Assembly: GCA_903918755.1 (NCBI GenBank)
Contig: CAIXFN010000110.1
Coordinates: 1 to 64,000 of the forward strand
Direction of reading: 5' to 3'
DNA from: an uncultured Pedosphaera sp.
GTDB lineage: Bacteria > Verrucomicrobiota > Verrucomicrobiia > Limisphaerales > Pedosphaeraceae
DNA: 64,000 nucleotides
Shown: in pieces, positions 25,422 to 34,803 of the stretch
How positions within the stretch are numbered: position 1 is the stretch's first letter
How the letters are laid out: every line of letters begins with the position of its first letter
The notes under the pieces: generated by a model
Seen by the model: only the letters and a program-made list of their open reading frames with translations
Told to the model about the DNA's origin: nothing
Databases searched by the model: none
Translations under genes and position numbers: made by a program

Positions 25422-26621
25422 TCAGGCTTCCCGCGCCACCATCTCCTTGATGGTTTCGCCAATGGCCAGGGAGGCCGTGGCCGCCGGGCTCGGGGCATTG
25501 ATGACATGCAACGCGTGACGCCGACGCACAAAACAAAAATCCTGCACGAGCGTTCCATCCGGCGACATCGCCTGCGCGCGCACGCCCGCACCGCCGGTTT
25601 CCAGATCATCCACCTGAACCTCCGGCACCAGCCGTTGAAGCGATTCACAAAAGAGTCGCTGGCTAAAGGAACGGCACAATTCCGCCCAGCACATCCGCTT
25701 GTGCTTTTGCAAAAAGCGCCACAACCCGGAAAACGTGACGGCATCGATGAAATCGCCCACATTGACATCCGCCTTGCGATAACCCTCCCGCGCGAAGGCC
25801 AGGACCGCGTTGGGCCCCGCCTCCACCCCACCCTCGATCAGGCGCGTGAAGTGTACCCCCAGAAAGGGAAATTCGGGATCCGGAACCGGATAGATCAAAT
25901 GCCGCACCAGCGACTGTCGGGCGGGTTTCAATTTGTAATACTCGCCGCGGAATGGAACGATCCGCACTTCGCGCTCCTCCCCGGCCAACTGGCTCACGCG
26001 ATCGCTATGCAGTCCCGCGCAATTCACGATAAAATCCGCCTCGTAAGTGGCCGTGGCGGTTTCCGCCACCCAATTCCCGCCCTGTTCCCGCAAAGTGGTC
26101 ACCCGGGCATTCGTAATCACCTGACCGCCGGAGCGTTGAATTTCGCGGACGATGGCCGCAGTGACCTGGGGATAATCCACGATCCCCTCTTGAGGCACGT
26201 GCAACGCCGCAATGCCGCCCACATGCGGTTCGATTTCCCGCATTTGTTCGCGATTCAGCATCCGCAGCCCCTGCAGGCCATTTTGCGTTCCCCGTTCGTG
26301 GAGGTTCTTGAGGCGGCCCAATTCGGTTTCGTCCACCGCCACGACCAGCTTGCCACAAATCTCGTGGGCAATATCGTGCTCCCGGCAAAAGGCCACCATT
26401 TCCTGAATACCGGAGACGGCCAGCAAAGCCTTCGCGGAACCAGGCTTGTAATAAAGTCCGGCGTGCAGCACCCCGCTATTGTTGCCGGTCTGGTGGCGAC
26501 CCACCCCGGCTTCCTTTTCCAGAACCGTCACCTGCGCGCCCGGAATGCCGCGGACCATCTTGTAGGCCGCGGCCAAACCGACGATCCCACCGCCAATCAC
26601 CAAAATTCGTCTGATAGCCAT
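25422..26621 (-). CDS. lhgO: L-2-hydroxyglutarate oxidase
   Basis: A 399-residue FAD-dependent oxidoreductase of the DAO family. The dinucleotide-binding motif is GGGIVGLAAAYKM near residue 10. The family-typical GRHQTGNNSGVLHAGLYYKPGS, the substrate-side CGKLVVAVDETEL, GGIAALHVPQEGIVDY, NCAGLHSDRVSQ and PFRGEYYKL segments are present, as is HFTRLIEGGVEAGPNAVLAF. LhgO oxidises L-2-hydroxyglutarate to 2-oxoglutarate, passing electrons to the quinone pool in E. coli. It stands alone between the kinase gene and the first LamG gene, with 87 bp to the kinase start. Confidence 0.93.
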   Translation of the reverse strand: MAIRRILVIGGGIVGLAAAYKMVRGIPGAQVTVLEKEAGVGRHQTGNNSGVLHAGLYYKPGSAKALLAVSGIQEMVAFCREHDIAHEICGKLVVAVDETELGRLKNLHERGTQNGLQGLRMLNREQMREIEPHVGGIAALHVPQEGIVDYPQVTAAIVREIQRSGGQVITNARVTTLREQGGNWVAETATATYEADFIVNCAGLHSDRVSQLAGEEREVRIVPFRGEYYKLKPARQSLVRHLIYPVPDPEFPFLGVHFTRLIEGGVEAGPNAVLAFAREGYRKADVNVGDFIDAVTFSGLWRFLQKHKRMCWAELCRSFSQRLFCESLQRLVPEVQVDDLETGGAGVRAQAMSPDGTLVQDFCFVRRRHALHVINAPSPAATASLAIGETIKEMVAREA

Positions 26622-26735
26622 TTCAGCCGGGACAGTAAAGGTGGGCTTGCGCGGGATTCAATGGAATTCTGTCAGAGCAGAGGGGTGCCGGTGGCCCCCT
26701 CCCTGACCGAAGCTCGAACGGTTTTGCCGGCTGAT

Positions 26736-29555
26736 TTACGGGTGATACAAGCGGTAGTAGCGCTGCGCGCCGGGAGTGACGGTCAGGGTCACGGATTGAT
26801 CCAAGCCGTCGGCCGCGGGTGTGGCAGCAACCGTGGTCCAGGTGCCCGAACCGAGGTTCGTACTGATTTGCACAGTGTAACCGAGCGCGTTCGCGGGCCA
26901 GGTCAGCACAAGGCCCGCTGGCGAGGTGGACGCCCGCAGCGTCGGCGGGGTCTCCGGGAGGCACTTACCAAGGCTGCCGGCGGCGTAAATGCTGTAAATC
27001 TCGTCCAAAGACAAAGCGCGGTGGTAGATCGAAACCTCATCTTCCGCGCCATTGAGGAAGAATTGCCCCTCGGCCGAGCCCAGAGTCAGCGGCACACCGG
27101 GATTCGGAATGTTGATGGAACTACTCACCGTGGAACTCACCGCCCCATCCGCATAGAGGGTAAACGTGTTGCCACTGCGGGTCACCGCCACGTGATGCCA
27201 CTCGTTGAGCGACGGGTTAAAAGAACCCGAACCAAGCTTAAGCAGCCCGCCGCCGACTCCAGTCACCGCCAACTGCAGAACGCCACCATTGAGCCAAAAT
27301 ATCCACTTGTTGGCGTTCCCAGGTCCCGCATCATCGGCCAGGAAAGCGCAGGTTCCATTCGCTGCCAGTTTCACCCACAATTCAATCGTGAAATCGTTCG
27401 TGCCCAATCCCCAGGCGGAGCTCGCCGCAGCCTGGGCATACTGACCTGTGCCATTGAAACTGAAGGCCTGGCCCACTTCACCAGAAGTATAGCCGGCTCC
27501 GTTCACCAAGGTAAGCGCGTTGGTGCCGGCCAGATCTCCGCCATTCCCTTCCGCCGTCCACCAGGACACCAGTCCATTCGTGATCGCAGCGCAAATCGGC
27601 GGGTTGACCGTCAAGGTGGCGACCGCACTAGTGGCAATTCCATACGAATTGGCAACCAAGCAGATATAACCGCCGGCATTTGTCAACTGAAGGTGGGTCA
27701 AAGTCAACGTGGAGTTCGTCGCCCCCGTCAAAGGGTTGCCATTAAAAAGCCATTGATAGCGCAAGGGCGCGACCCCGGAGGCGATGGCGGAGAGATTGAC
27801 GGTGACATCGACAGCTACACTTTTGCTGGCGGGTGGCAGCACCACAACGGGAGGCGCGGTAGTCACGCAACGCCCGAGATAGCCGGCGTTGTAAACCCTG
27901 GCGATCTCGGGCGCACTCAGCGACCGGTTGTAAAGGGCGATCTCATCCTCGGCGCCGCGAAAATAGGCGGGCGAATAGCCAGCGTAGGAATTCAAGAGCC
28001 GACCAAAGGCCAGGGCCGTTGCCGGGTTGGGCATCGCAACGGAGTTGGTGACGGCCGAAAGTAACACCCCATCGCCATAAAATGAGAACACTGTTCCTTG
28101 ATGAGTGAGCGCCACATGATGCCACTGGTTCAGGGCGGGCGTGAAAGCCGAGGAATGAATTACCACCAAGGGACGGGGCACGGACGCCACCGCGAACTCC
28201 AAGACACTGAAGTTCCATGACAATGCCCATTCATTGGCGGAGTTCCCGCCCCCTTCGTTAGCCACCAGTGGCTGGAGCAGGAAGTCCTGGACGGTGGGCC
28301 GCATCCAAAGTTCAATGGTGAAATCGTTACTGGCCACGCCCAAAGCCAGGGCAGGATTATACGGCACAATCACGCACTGGCCCCCCGACGGATCAAAGTT
28401 AAAGGCCTGGCCAACTTCCCCGGCCATGAAGCCAGCCCCATTGACCAGCGTGCCATGATTGGTCCCAAAGGAATCCTGCGCCGTGCCTTCTCCGCCCCAC
28501 CAACCGAGCAGGCCATTGCTCACCTCGGCACAACTGCGGGGATTGACCGTGAGCGTGGCCACCGCAGAGGTGACCATCCCATAAGCATTGGAAATCACCA
28601 GCACATAGGACCCTGAATCCGTAAATTGGACGTTGGTGAGCACGAGCGAGGAGGCCGTGGCGGAGGCCAGATTGGTGCCGTTCAAACCCCATTGATACAC
28701 CAGTGGCCCGGTACCGGAGATCAGGCTGTTGAAGGTAACCAAGGCGCGCTCATAAACCGTCTGGCTCTGCGGTGGAGTGAGCACCACGGGCGTAATCGGC
28801 ACGCTACATTTGCCCAAACTGCCCGCCCGATAAATGAGATTGATTTCGTTGTCGGTGAGCGCGCGGTTGTAGAAGGAAATTTCATCCTCCTCACCATTCA
28901 GAAAAAACGTGCCTTCCGCGGAACCGAACGTGAGGGGCGCAAGGGCATCCGGAATCACCACGCTGCTGGTTGCTCGCGAAATCACGGCGCCATCGGCATA
29001 CAGTGTAAAAGCACTGCCACTCCGGGTTATGGCCAAATGGTGCCATTCGTCCAGGCTGGGACTATACGCGACGGAGCCCAAATGCGACGGCCCCACGCCG
29101 GCGTTATATACGGCCATTTCCAAAGTGCCATTATTAAGCCACAAAACCCATTTATTGTGGCCGTTAGCTCCGGCATCACACGCCAGAAATGCCTGGCTGG
29201 AGGCGGCCGAGGTTAGCTTGACCCAAAATTCAATGGAAAAGTCGGCCGAGCCAAACGCCCATTTGGAACTGCTCGGAACCTGGGCATATTGATCGATCCC
29301 ATTGAAGGCGAAGGCAGTTCCAACTTTCCCGGCAGCGTAACCGGCGCCGTTCATCAGCGTGGCGTTTTGACCATCGATGGAATCCGCGCCATTGCCATCC
29401 CCGGACCATGAAGCAAACAATCCGGCGGGGGTGGGAGCGCAGGACTGGGCCAGGCTGTTACGACCGGACAGCCCGAAGGCCACAGCGGTGAGAACAAGTA
29501 TTTTGGCAAGGGAAGCAAAGCCAACCTTGGCTACATTTCGGCAAGAATTTTTCAT
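26736..29555 (-). CDS. Secreted LamG/Ig protein 1 (short form without cohesin-dockerin)
   Basis: A 939-residue secreted protein. Signal peptide: NVAKVGFASLAKILVLTAV, then LAQ cleavage near 37. Order: LamG (40-248), Ig-like (250-338), LamG (340-562), Ig-like (563-651), LamG (653-866), then a C-terminal domain (868-939) with LVLTWPANALGYTVQ and the ending RYYRLYHP. Each LamG has FSIE/FTIE.W.K...W and W(H)H(L/V)A.TR.G..F.LYADG, as in concanavalin-like lectin folds that bind glycans or proteins. The two cohesin-like domains and the dockerin region of the other three paralogues are absent: LamG 3 joins the C-terminal domain directly. A ribosome site (aaggaaaa) precedes the ATG at 29555. Confidence 0.9.
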   Translation of the reverse strand: MKNSCRNVAKVGFASLAKILVLTAVAFGLSGRNSLAQSCAPTPAGLFASWSGDGNGADSIDGQNATLMNGAGYAAGKVGTAFAFNGIDQYAQVPSSSKWAFGSADFSIEFWVKLTSAASSQAFLACDAGANGHNKWVLWLNNGTLEMAVYNAGVGPSHLGSVAYSPSLDEWHHLAITRSGSAFTLYADGAVISRATSSVVIPDALAPLTFGSAEGTFFLNGEEDEISFYNRALTDNEINLIYRAGSLGKCSVPITPVVLTPPQSQTVYERALVTFNSLISGTGPLVYQWGLNGTNLASATASSLVLTNVQFTDSGSYVLVISNAYGMVTSAVATLTVNPRSCAEVSNGLLGWWGGEGTAQDSFGTNHGTLVNGAGFMAGEVGQAFNFDPSGGQCVIVPYNPALALGVASNDFTIELWMRPTVQDFLLQPLVANEGGGNSANEWALSWNFSVLEFAVASVPRPLVVIHSSAFTPALNQWHHVALTHQGTVFSFYGDGVLLSAVTNSVAMPNPATALAFGRLLNSYAGYSPAYFRGAEDEIALYNRSLSAPEIARVYNAGYLGRCVTTAPPVVVLPPASKSVAVDVTVNLSAIASGVAPLRYQWLFNGNPLTGATNSTLTLTHLQLTNAGGYICLVANSYGIATSAVATLTVNPPICAAITNGLVSWWTAEGNGGDLAGTNALTLVNGAGYTSGEVGQAFSFNGTGQYAQAAASSAWGLGTNDFTIELWVKLAANGTCAFLADDAGPGNANKWIFWLNGGVLQLAVTGVGGGLLKLGSGSFNPSLNEWHHVAVTRSGNTFTLYADGAVSSTVSSSINIPNPGVPLTLGSAEGQFFLNGAEDEVSIYHRALSLDEIYSIYAAGSLGKCLPETPPTLRASTSPAGLVLTWPANALGYTVQISTNLGSGTWTTVAATPAADGLDQSVTLTVTPGAQRYYRLYHP

Positions 29556-29609
29556 GACGTTTTCCTTGGTACAACTCCGACCGTCATGGTCGATAGTGCG
29601 AAGCTTAAT

Positions 29610-29650
29610 GCGATAAACCTCTATTATTCAAATATCTTAACAAATGAATT
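29610..29650 (-). promoter_or_regulatory. Candidate promoter of LamG gene 1
   Basis: On the minus strand this A/T-rich block reads aattcatttgttaag...aataatagaggtttatcgc, 55-95 bp before the ATG. The elements aattcatt and aggtttatcgc recur in the same order and at a similar distance upstream of LamG gene 3 (40395-40434). A ttcatt/taatag pair spaced 16 bp could be a sigma-70-like promoter; this is tentative. Confidence 0.4.
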
Positions 29651-29740
29651 AACATAAGTCAAACAAAAAATGAAGTAGGAATCGCCGCTATCAGAGGAGA
29701 TCTGGATTTTGACGGTCAATTTCAATCCGCGCGCCGACGC

Positions 29741-29804
29741 GAAACTGGACCCGTCTTCGCTGAGAGCAGCTACGCCGGGCAGGTTAAATGTCCGGGACCT
29801 GGAC
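29741..29804 (+). repeat. Dispersed repeat, split copy
   Basis: Starts gaaactggac and ends aaatgtccgggacctggac, the two ends of the 30-bp repeat, with about 35 bp of extra sequence between them. Confidence 0.55.
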
Positions 29805-30086
29805 TCGGGGGGGGAACCCCGGGGATTGATTGACCACAGATGGCTCAGAGTGCACAGATGCGAATCGATCAAACTGGGGACACGGTTGGCGAGGCGAACT
29901 CGGCCAGTGGTGGCGCGAAACTGGACTAAGTGTCCGGAACCTGGACTCGGAGGGGGGAACCCCGGGGATTGATTGACCACAGATGGCTCAAAGTGCACAG
30001 ATGCGAATCGATCAAACTCGGAGAACAGTTGGCGAGGTGAATTCTGCCAGTGATGCCCGCGAAACTGGATTAAGTTTGTTTAACCT
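29801..30086 (+). repeat. Tandem repeat of about 142 bp, two copies
   Basis: Copy 1 is 29801-29942 and copy 2 is 29943-30086. Both begin ggactcgg, run through ggattgattgaccacagatg, cagatgcgaatcgatcaaac and ggcgagg, and end with the dispersed gaaactgg element. A third unit begins at 30087 and stops after ggactcgg. Confidence 0.85.
29917..29946 (+). repeat. Dispersed 30-bp repeat, copy c
   Basis: Plus-strand copy, gaaactggactaagtgtccg then gaacctggac; differs from the minus-strand reading of 801-830 at two positions. Confidence 0.8.
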
Positions 30087-30090
30087 GGAC
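30061..30090 (+). repeat. Dispersed 30-bp repeat, copy d
   Basis: Plus-strand copy, gaaactggattaagt then more diverged (ttgttta) before acctggac. Confidence 0.7.
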
Positions 30091-30526
30091 TCGGCGGGAT
30101 ATGGTCCCGGGGGTAGCACCAATTACGAGGTCGGGCGAGCGGATTAAGAAACGAGTTTATCGATAACGGATTAGGCTCAACGTGCTGTCGGTGGGGCGGG
30201 GCCGCGCTTCGGTTGAGACGGCACCTGGCGACGGCCACGATCGGGACCCCACCCCGGTTGGTCCGGCGGAGGCAGGCAGCCGTAGCAATATGTCAAAGAG
30301 CAGGCCGGGCGGAACCTTGGTTCCAGAGGGCCAAAAACCAGGCGTTGCCGAGCAGGCGGTATGGCGGCAGCCGAAACAGGATCGACCCCCCAAGCATTTT
30401 AGCACGAATTGGGGGGCTTTGAATTGCTACGGGAGGAATTTAGGCGCATTTGGTTGGTAACGTCTTGGGCGGCAAACAGCCCGAATTTGGAAATCACGTC
30501 CGTCTTGACCTGGATAAGGCGTCAGC

Positions 30527-30561
30527 AAAAAAAAGCCCCCGATGATGCCATCGGGGGCTTT
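30527..30561 (-). terminator. Rho-independent terminator of LamG gene 2
   Basis: Perfect 13-bp stem (aaagcccccgatg/catcgggggcttt) with a 4-nt loop at 30532-30561. On the minus strand it is followed by a run of eight T (30527-30534 as A on the plus strand). It lies 16 bp after the stop of the 1408-residue LamG gene. Confidence 0.93.
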
Positions 30562-30576
30562 GCTCCGCTTCCCTTA

Positions 30577-33500
30577 TCAAGGATGGTAGAGACGGTAGTA
30601 GCGCTGCGCGCCGGGAGTCACGGCCAAGGTCACCGATTGATCCGAGCCATTGGCAATGGGGGTCGCCGAAACCGTGGTCCAGGTGCCGGATCCGAGGTCC
30701 GTGCTGGTTTGCACGGTGTAACCGAGCGCATTGACCGGCCAGGTCAGCACAAGGCCCGCGGGCGAGGTGGCGGCCCGCAGCGTCGGTGCATTCAGCGTAC
30801 CCACGATGATCACGCCGTTTTGATAGGTCGTGGACAAGGCGATCGCGTTGGCGTCGGTGACCTGGCTGACGGTCGGTCGGTTGGTGAACAGGAGGTTGGT
30901 GCTGTTGGAGGCGGTGGGCAACACCGTGAAGTTCAGGCGCGCCACTTCGTTGGTGCCGGCACTGAATACGGTTCCGGGGGGCAAACTCAGGAGCACGGCC
31001 ACCACGCCATTCGTGGCGGTGTGGTTCGTGTTGACGATCAAGTTGGCACCCGCGTCCCCGCTGCCCAAGGTCACCCCAGTGAGTTGCACCTGCGCGGGAT
31101 CCGATTGCAGGCTGAAACCGATGCCGTTCTCGTTGCCCAACGCGGTCAACTGCACGGATACCTGGCAGGTCTGAGACGGCAACGCCGCGGCGTTGACCAC
31201 TTTCAAAATGCGCCCGGAATCCGCCGGCCCGAAATCCAACCCGACCGGTTGCTTAAAGAAGCCCAGCGGACCATTCACATCCACCGTGGGACCGCCGGCC
31301 ACTGTCAAGGGATCGAGACCGGCGGCGTAGCGCCCCGCCTGCACCCAATCCGCGACGGTCAACTGCCCGTCACCGTAGGTTGAGCGCGGCGCGCAATCCA
31401 CGCGCTGGAATTCGCTGGCGTTGGTAATCGTGTCCAAACCGGCCACAAACCGGCCCACCTGCACCCAGTCGATGATGGTTACCAGCCCATCACCGTAGGG
31501 CAGTGGCGCCGCATCGCCTTCAGAACCCAGGAAGGGGATGGTGACGGTACCAGCAGCAAATGCCGAAGACAGTTTGTTCGCCAGCGGATCGGAAATCTGG
31601 CGCGCCGTCGGGAGGTCGCCAAACGTGATGGGTGTAACGATTGGATTGGTGCCGGAATTTACAAAGAAGCTGACTTCCGCCACTTCCTGGGTTCCAGCCG
31701 CAAAGGTGCTACTACCCGCCATCGCCAGCGCGATGCCGATCCGGCCCACCCCGGCAGAATTAGTATTGAAAATTGTGGTGGCATTGGTCACGTCGGTCCC
31801 TGCGACCACGTTGGCAAATGTCAATAGTGCCGGGTTAAAGTTAATCGTGCAACCCAAGGCGTTCTCCGTACCCAGGGAACGGAGCGTGATGGGCACGAGG
31901 ACAATGCCTGAAGTCGCCGTAACGCTACTCACCTGCACCAGGGAGGGTGGCGGCAAAACCGTGAGCAAGGCATTGCTACTGACGACCGAACCGCTCAAGT
32001 TGGTAACGATAACGGAATAATTCCCCGCATCGGCGCCGGTGACATTCGTCAATGCCAGGAGGGCATTGGTCGCGCCGGGGAGGTTGACACCATTCAGTTG
32101 CCACTGGTAATTCAGGGGCGCCGGGCCAAAAACTCCCACCGTAAAGCTGACGTTAGCCCAAGAGGGGACAACCTTGCTTAGCGGTTGCGTGAAGATCGTA
32201 GGCGGGATTGGCGGCAGACACTTACCAATGCTCCCGGCTACATAAATACTGCTGATCTCATCCAAAGACAAGGCGCGGCTGTAGATGGCAACTTCATCTT
32301 CCGCGCCGTTGAGGAAGAATTGACCCTCAGCCGAGCCAAGAGTCAGAGGCACTCCAGAATTGGGAATGTTAACAAAGCTGGTCGCCGTGGAACTCACGGC
32401 ACCATCCGCATAGAGCGTAAAGGTGCTGCCGCTGCGGGTAACGGCCACGTGATGCCATTGATTCGAAGGGTTGAAGGAACCGGAACCGAGATAAACCGGT
32501 CCGCTGGCCGGTCCGTTCACATGTAACTGCAACACGCCCCCGTTGACCCAAAATATCCACTTGTTGGCGTTATAAGTTCCCGCGTCATCGGCCAGAAGCG
32601 CGTAGGTTCCGTTCGCTGCCAATTTCACCCACAGTTCAATGGTGAAATCGTTCGTGCCAAATCCCCAGGCAGAATTGGCAGCGGCCTGCGCATATTGATT
32701 TACGCCATTAAAACTAAAGGCCTGGCCGACTTCGCCAGCGGTGTACCCGGTGCCGTTCACCAAAGTAAGCACGTTGGTGCCCGCCAGATCTCCGAGATTT
32801 CCTTCCGCCGTCCACCAAGATACCAAGCCATTCGTGATCGAGGCACAAGTTGGCGGATCGACGGTCAAAGTGGCCAGCGCACTAGTGGAACTCCCAAATG
32901 CATTGGAGACCAGGAAACTGTAGCCGCCAGCGTTGGTATATTGGAGACCCGCCAAGATCAGCGTGGAGTTCGTTGCTCCGGCCAAGGGGCTGCCATTAAA
33001 AAGCCATTGATAGGAAAACGGGGCCAACCCCGAGGCGCTTGCCGAGAAGCTGACAGTGGCGTTTACGGTCGCACTCTTGCTGGTTGGTTGCCCCACCACC
33101 ACGGGGGCTGCCGGGGTCACACAACGCCCGACATAACCGGCGGCGTAAATCCCGGCGATATCCGTCCCGCTCAGGGCCCGGTTGTAAAGTGCTATTTCAT
33201 CCATAGCCCCACGAAAGTATTTGGTCGCGTTACCGACATAAGCATTTACCAGTCGACCAAAGGTCAAGGCCGTTCCCGGATTGGGCATCGCCACGGAGTT
33301 TGTGACGGCCGAAAGTAGCACCCCATCTCCGTAAAATGAAAACACTGTTCCATTATGGGTGACCGCCACATGATGCCACTGGCTCAGAGCTGGCGTAAAG
33401 GTAAACGAACGAATTATCGCTGAACCACGCGTCGGATTCGCAGCTAGCAACTCCAGAACATTATCGTTCAACGAAAATGCCCAGGAATTATTTTGAACCC

Positions 33501-34803
33501 CGCCACCATCATTACCCACCAAAGGCTGGAACCCCCCGGCCGTCGGCCGCATCCAGAGTTCAATGGTGAAATCATTACTGACCACACCCAAAGCCAGGGC
33601 CGGACTGTAAGGCACAATGACGCACTGCCCCCCCGACAAATTAAAGTTAAAGGCTTGCCCTACTTCGCCGGCAATGAAGCCAGCCCCATTGACCAGCGCG
33701 CCATGATTCGTCCCGAAGGAATCCTGCGCCGTGCCTTCCCCGGCCCACCAACCAAGCAGGCCATTGCTCACATCAGCACAACTACGGGCATTGACCGTGA
33801 GCGTGGCGACCGCGGAAGTGATCATTCCATATGCATTGGACACCACCAGCGAATAAGCACCCGAATCCGCAACTTGGGTGTTGGTAAGCACCAGTGTCGG
33901 GGATGTGGCGGCCGGCAAATTGGTCCCGTTCAAAACCCATTGGCAGGCCAAAGGCCCTGTTCCGGAGACCAAAGTGCTTAAGGTGACAAGAGTGCCCGCA
34001 TAAACGGTCTGGCTCTGCGGTTGCGTGAGCACCACAGGTGCGATCGGACCGCTACATTTGCCCAAACCGCCCGCCAGGTAAATGAACTTGATATCAGCTT
34101 CACTCAGCGCACGGTTATAGATGGCGATTTCATCCTCCGCCCCTCCCAGAAAAAACGTGCCTTCTGCGGAACCAAACGTCAGCGGCGCACCGGCATCCGG
34201 AATCACCACGTTGCTCGTCGCCCGGGAAATCACCGCGCCGTCGGCATAAAGCGTAAATGTACTGCCGCTGCGGGTTATGGCCAAATGATGCCACTGGTTC
34301 AGCGAGGGACTGTAAGCTACGGAGCCCACATAGGACGCCCCACCACCGGCGTTGAACACGTGCATTTCCAACGCCCCATTATCGAGCCAGAAAATCCATT
34401 TGTTATTGCCAAAGGCTCCGGAATCACAAGCTAGAAATGCCTGACTCGCCGCTGGCGAAGTCAATTTAAACCATAATTCAATGGAAAAGTCCGCCGATCC
34501 AAACGCCCATTTGGAGCTGGCCGGCACCTGGGCATATTGATAGCTACCGTTGAAGGCGAAGGCCGTCCCCACCTCTCCGGCTGCATAACTGGCGCCGTTC
34601 ATCAGTGTGGCGTTTTGGCCACCGATGGAGTCGAGGCCGTTGCCTTCGCCTGACCACGAAGCGATTAATCCGGCAGGAGTCGGTGCGCAGGACTGGGCCA
34701 AGGTGGTGCGCCCGAACAGCCCGAAGGCGACAGCGGTGAAAGCGAGCATCTTGGCAAGGGAAGCAAATGCAGCCTTGGATGAATTTCTGCCGAATTTTTT
34801 CAT
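30577..34803 (-). CDS. Secreted LamG/Ig/cohesin-dockerin protein 2
   Basis: A 1408-residue secreted protein. The ATG at 34803 follows aaggaaa and begins the signal peptide (SSKAAFASLAKMLAFTAVAF, then LAQ). Order: LamG (40-246), Ig (250-337), LamG (340-560), Ig (562-650), LamG (652-865), Ig (868-957), cohesin-like (960-1090), two dockerin-like EF-hand segments (1095-1165; YGDGLVTIIDWVQVGRFVAG and YGDGQLTVADWVQAGRYAAG), cohesin-like (1185-1325), and the C-terminal domain ending RYYRLYHP. Cohesins and dockerins bind each other in cellulosomes; both in one chain suggests intra- or inter-chain assembly, which is inference. It ends in a strong terminator. Confidence 0.9.
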   Translation of the reverse strand: MKKFGRNSSKAAFASLAKMLAFTAVAFGLFGRTTLAQSCAPTPAGLIASWSGEGNGLDSIGGQNATLMNGASYAAGEVGTAFAFNGSYQYAQVPASSKWAFGSADFSIELWFKLTSPAASQAFLACDSGAFGNNKWIFWLDNGALEMHVFNAGGGASYVGSVAYSPSLNQWHHLAITRSGSTFTLYADGAVISRATSNVVIPDAGAPLTFGSAEGTFFLGGAEDEIAIYNRALSEADIKFIYLAGGLGKCSGPIAPVVLTQPQSQTVYAGTLVTLSTLVSGTGPLACQWVLNGTNLPAATSPTLVLTNTQVADSGAYSLVVSNAYGMITSAVATLTVNARSCADVSNGLLGWWAGEGTAQDSFGTNHGALVNGAGFIAGEVGQAFNFNLSGGQCVIVPYSPALALGVVSNDFTIELWMRPTAGGFQPLVGNDGGGVQNNSWAFSLNDNVLELLAANPTRGSAIIRSFTFTPALSQWHHVAVTHNGTVFSFYGDGVLLSAVTNSVAMPNPGTALTFGRLVNAYVGNATKYFRGAMDEIALYNRALSGTDIAGIYAAGYVGRCVTPAAPVVVGQPTSKSATVNATVSFSASASGLAPFSYQWLFNGSPLAGATNSTLILAGLQYTNAGGYSFLVSNAFGSSTSALATLTVDPPTCASITNGLVSWWTAEGNLGDLAGTNVLTLVNGTGYTAGEVGQAFSFNGVNQYAQAAANSAWGFGTNDFTIELWVKLAANGTYALLADDAGTYNANKWIFWVNGGVLQLHVNGPASGPVYLGSGSFNPSNQWHHVAVTRSGSTFTLYADGAVSSTATSFVNIPNSGVPLTLGSAEGQFFLNGAEDEVAIYSRALSLDEISSIYVAGSIGKCLPPIPPTIFTQPLSKVVPSWANVSFTVGVFGPAPLNYQWQLNGVNLPGATNALLALTNVTGADAGNYSVIVTNLSGSVVSSNALLTVLPPPSLVQVSSVTATSGIVLVPITLRSLGTENALGCTINFNPALLTFANVVAGTDVTNATTIFNTNSAGVGRIGIALAMAGSSTFAAGTQEVAEVSFFVNSGTNPIVTPITFGDLPTARQISDPLANKLSSAFAAGTVTIPFLGSEGDAAPLPYGDGLVTIIDWVQVGRFVAGLDTITNASEFQRVDCAPRSTYGDGQLTVADWVQAGRYAAGLDPLTVAGGPTVDVNGPLGFFKQPVGLDFGPADSGRILKVVNAAALPSQTCQVSVQLTALGNENGIGFSLQSDPAQVQLTGVTLGSGDAGANLIVNTNHTATNGVVAVLLSLPPGTVFSAGTNEVARLNFTVLPTASNSTNLLFTNRPTVSQVTDANAIALSTTYQNGVIIVGTLNAPTLRAATSPAGLVLTWPVNALGYTVQTSTDLGSGTWTTVSATPIANGSDQSVTLAVTPGAQRYYRLYHP

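Larger units (their letters stand above)
29556..30526. other. Non-coding gap with dispersed and tandem repeats
   Basis: The right side of LamG gene 1 contains its promoter region, then three copies or part-copies of the dispersed gaaactgg repeat and a tandem repeat of about 142 bp (29801-30086). From 30090 to 30526 I see no gene: open frames of 80-92 codons on both strands lack any family pattern. A 15-bp word (aatatgtcaaagagc at 30287-30301) matches, inverted, 371-385. Confidence 0.55.

Noticed and set aside
25305-28064. 919-codon plus-strand open frame opposite lhgO and LamG gene 1
   Set aside because: It is a shadow of two real genes, with His/Arg/Gln-rich product, no signal peptide and no domain.
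30157-30460. 80-92-codon open frames on both strands in the gap before LamG gene 2
   Set aside because: No ribosome site, no domain and composition like neighbouring non-coding DNA; possibly the remains of an element.
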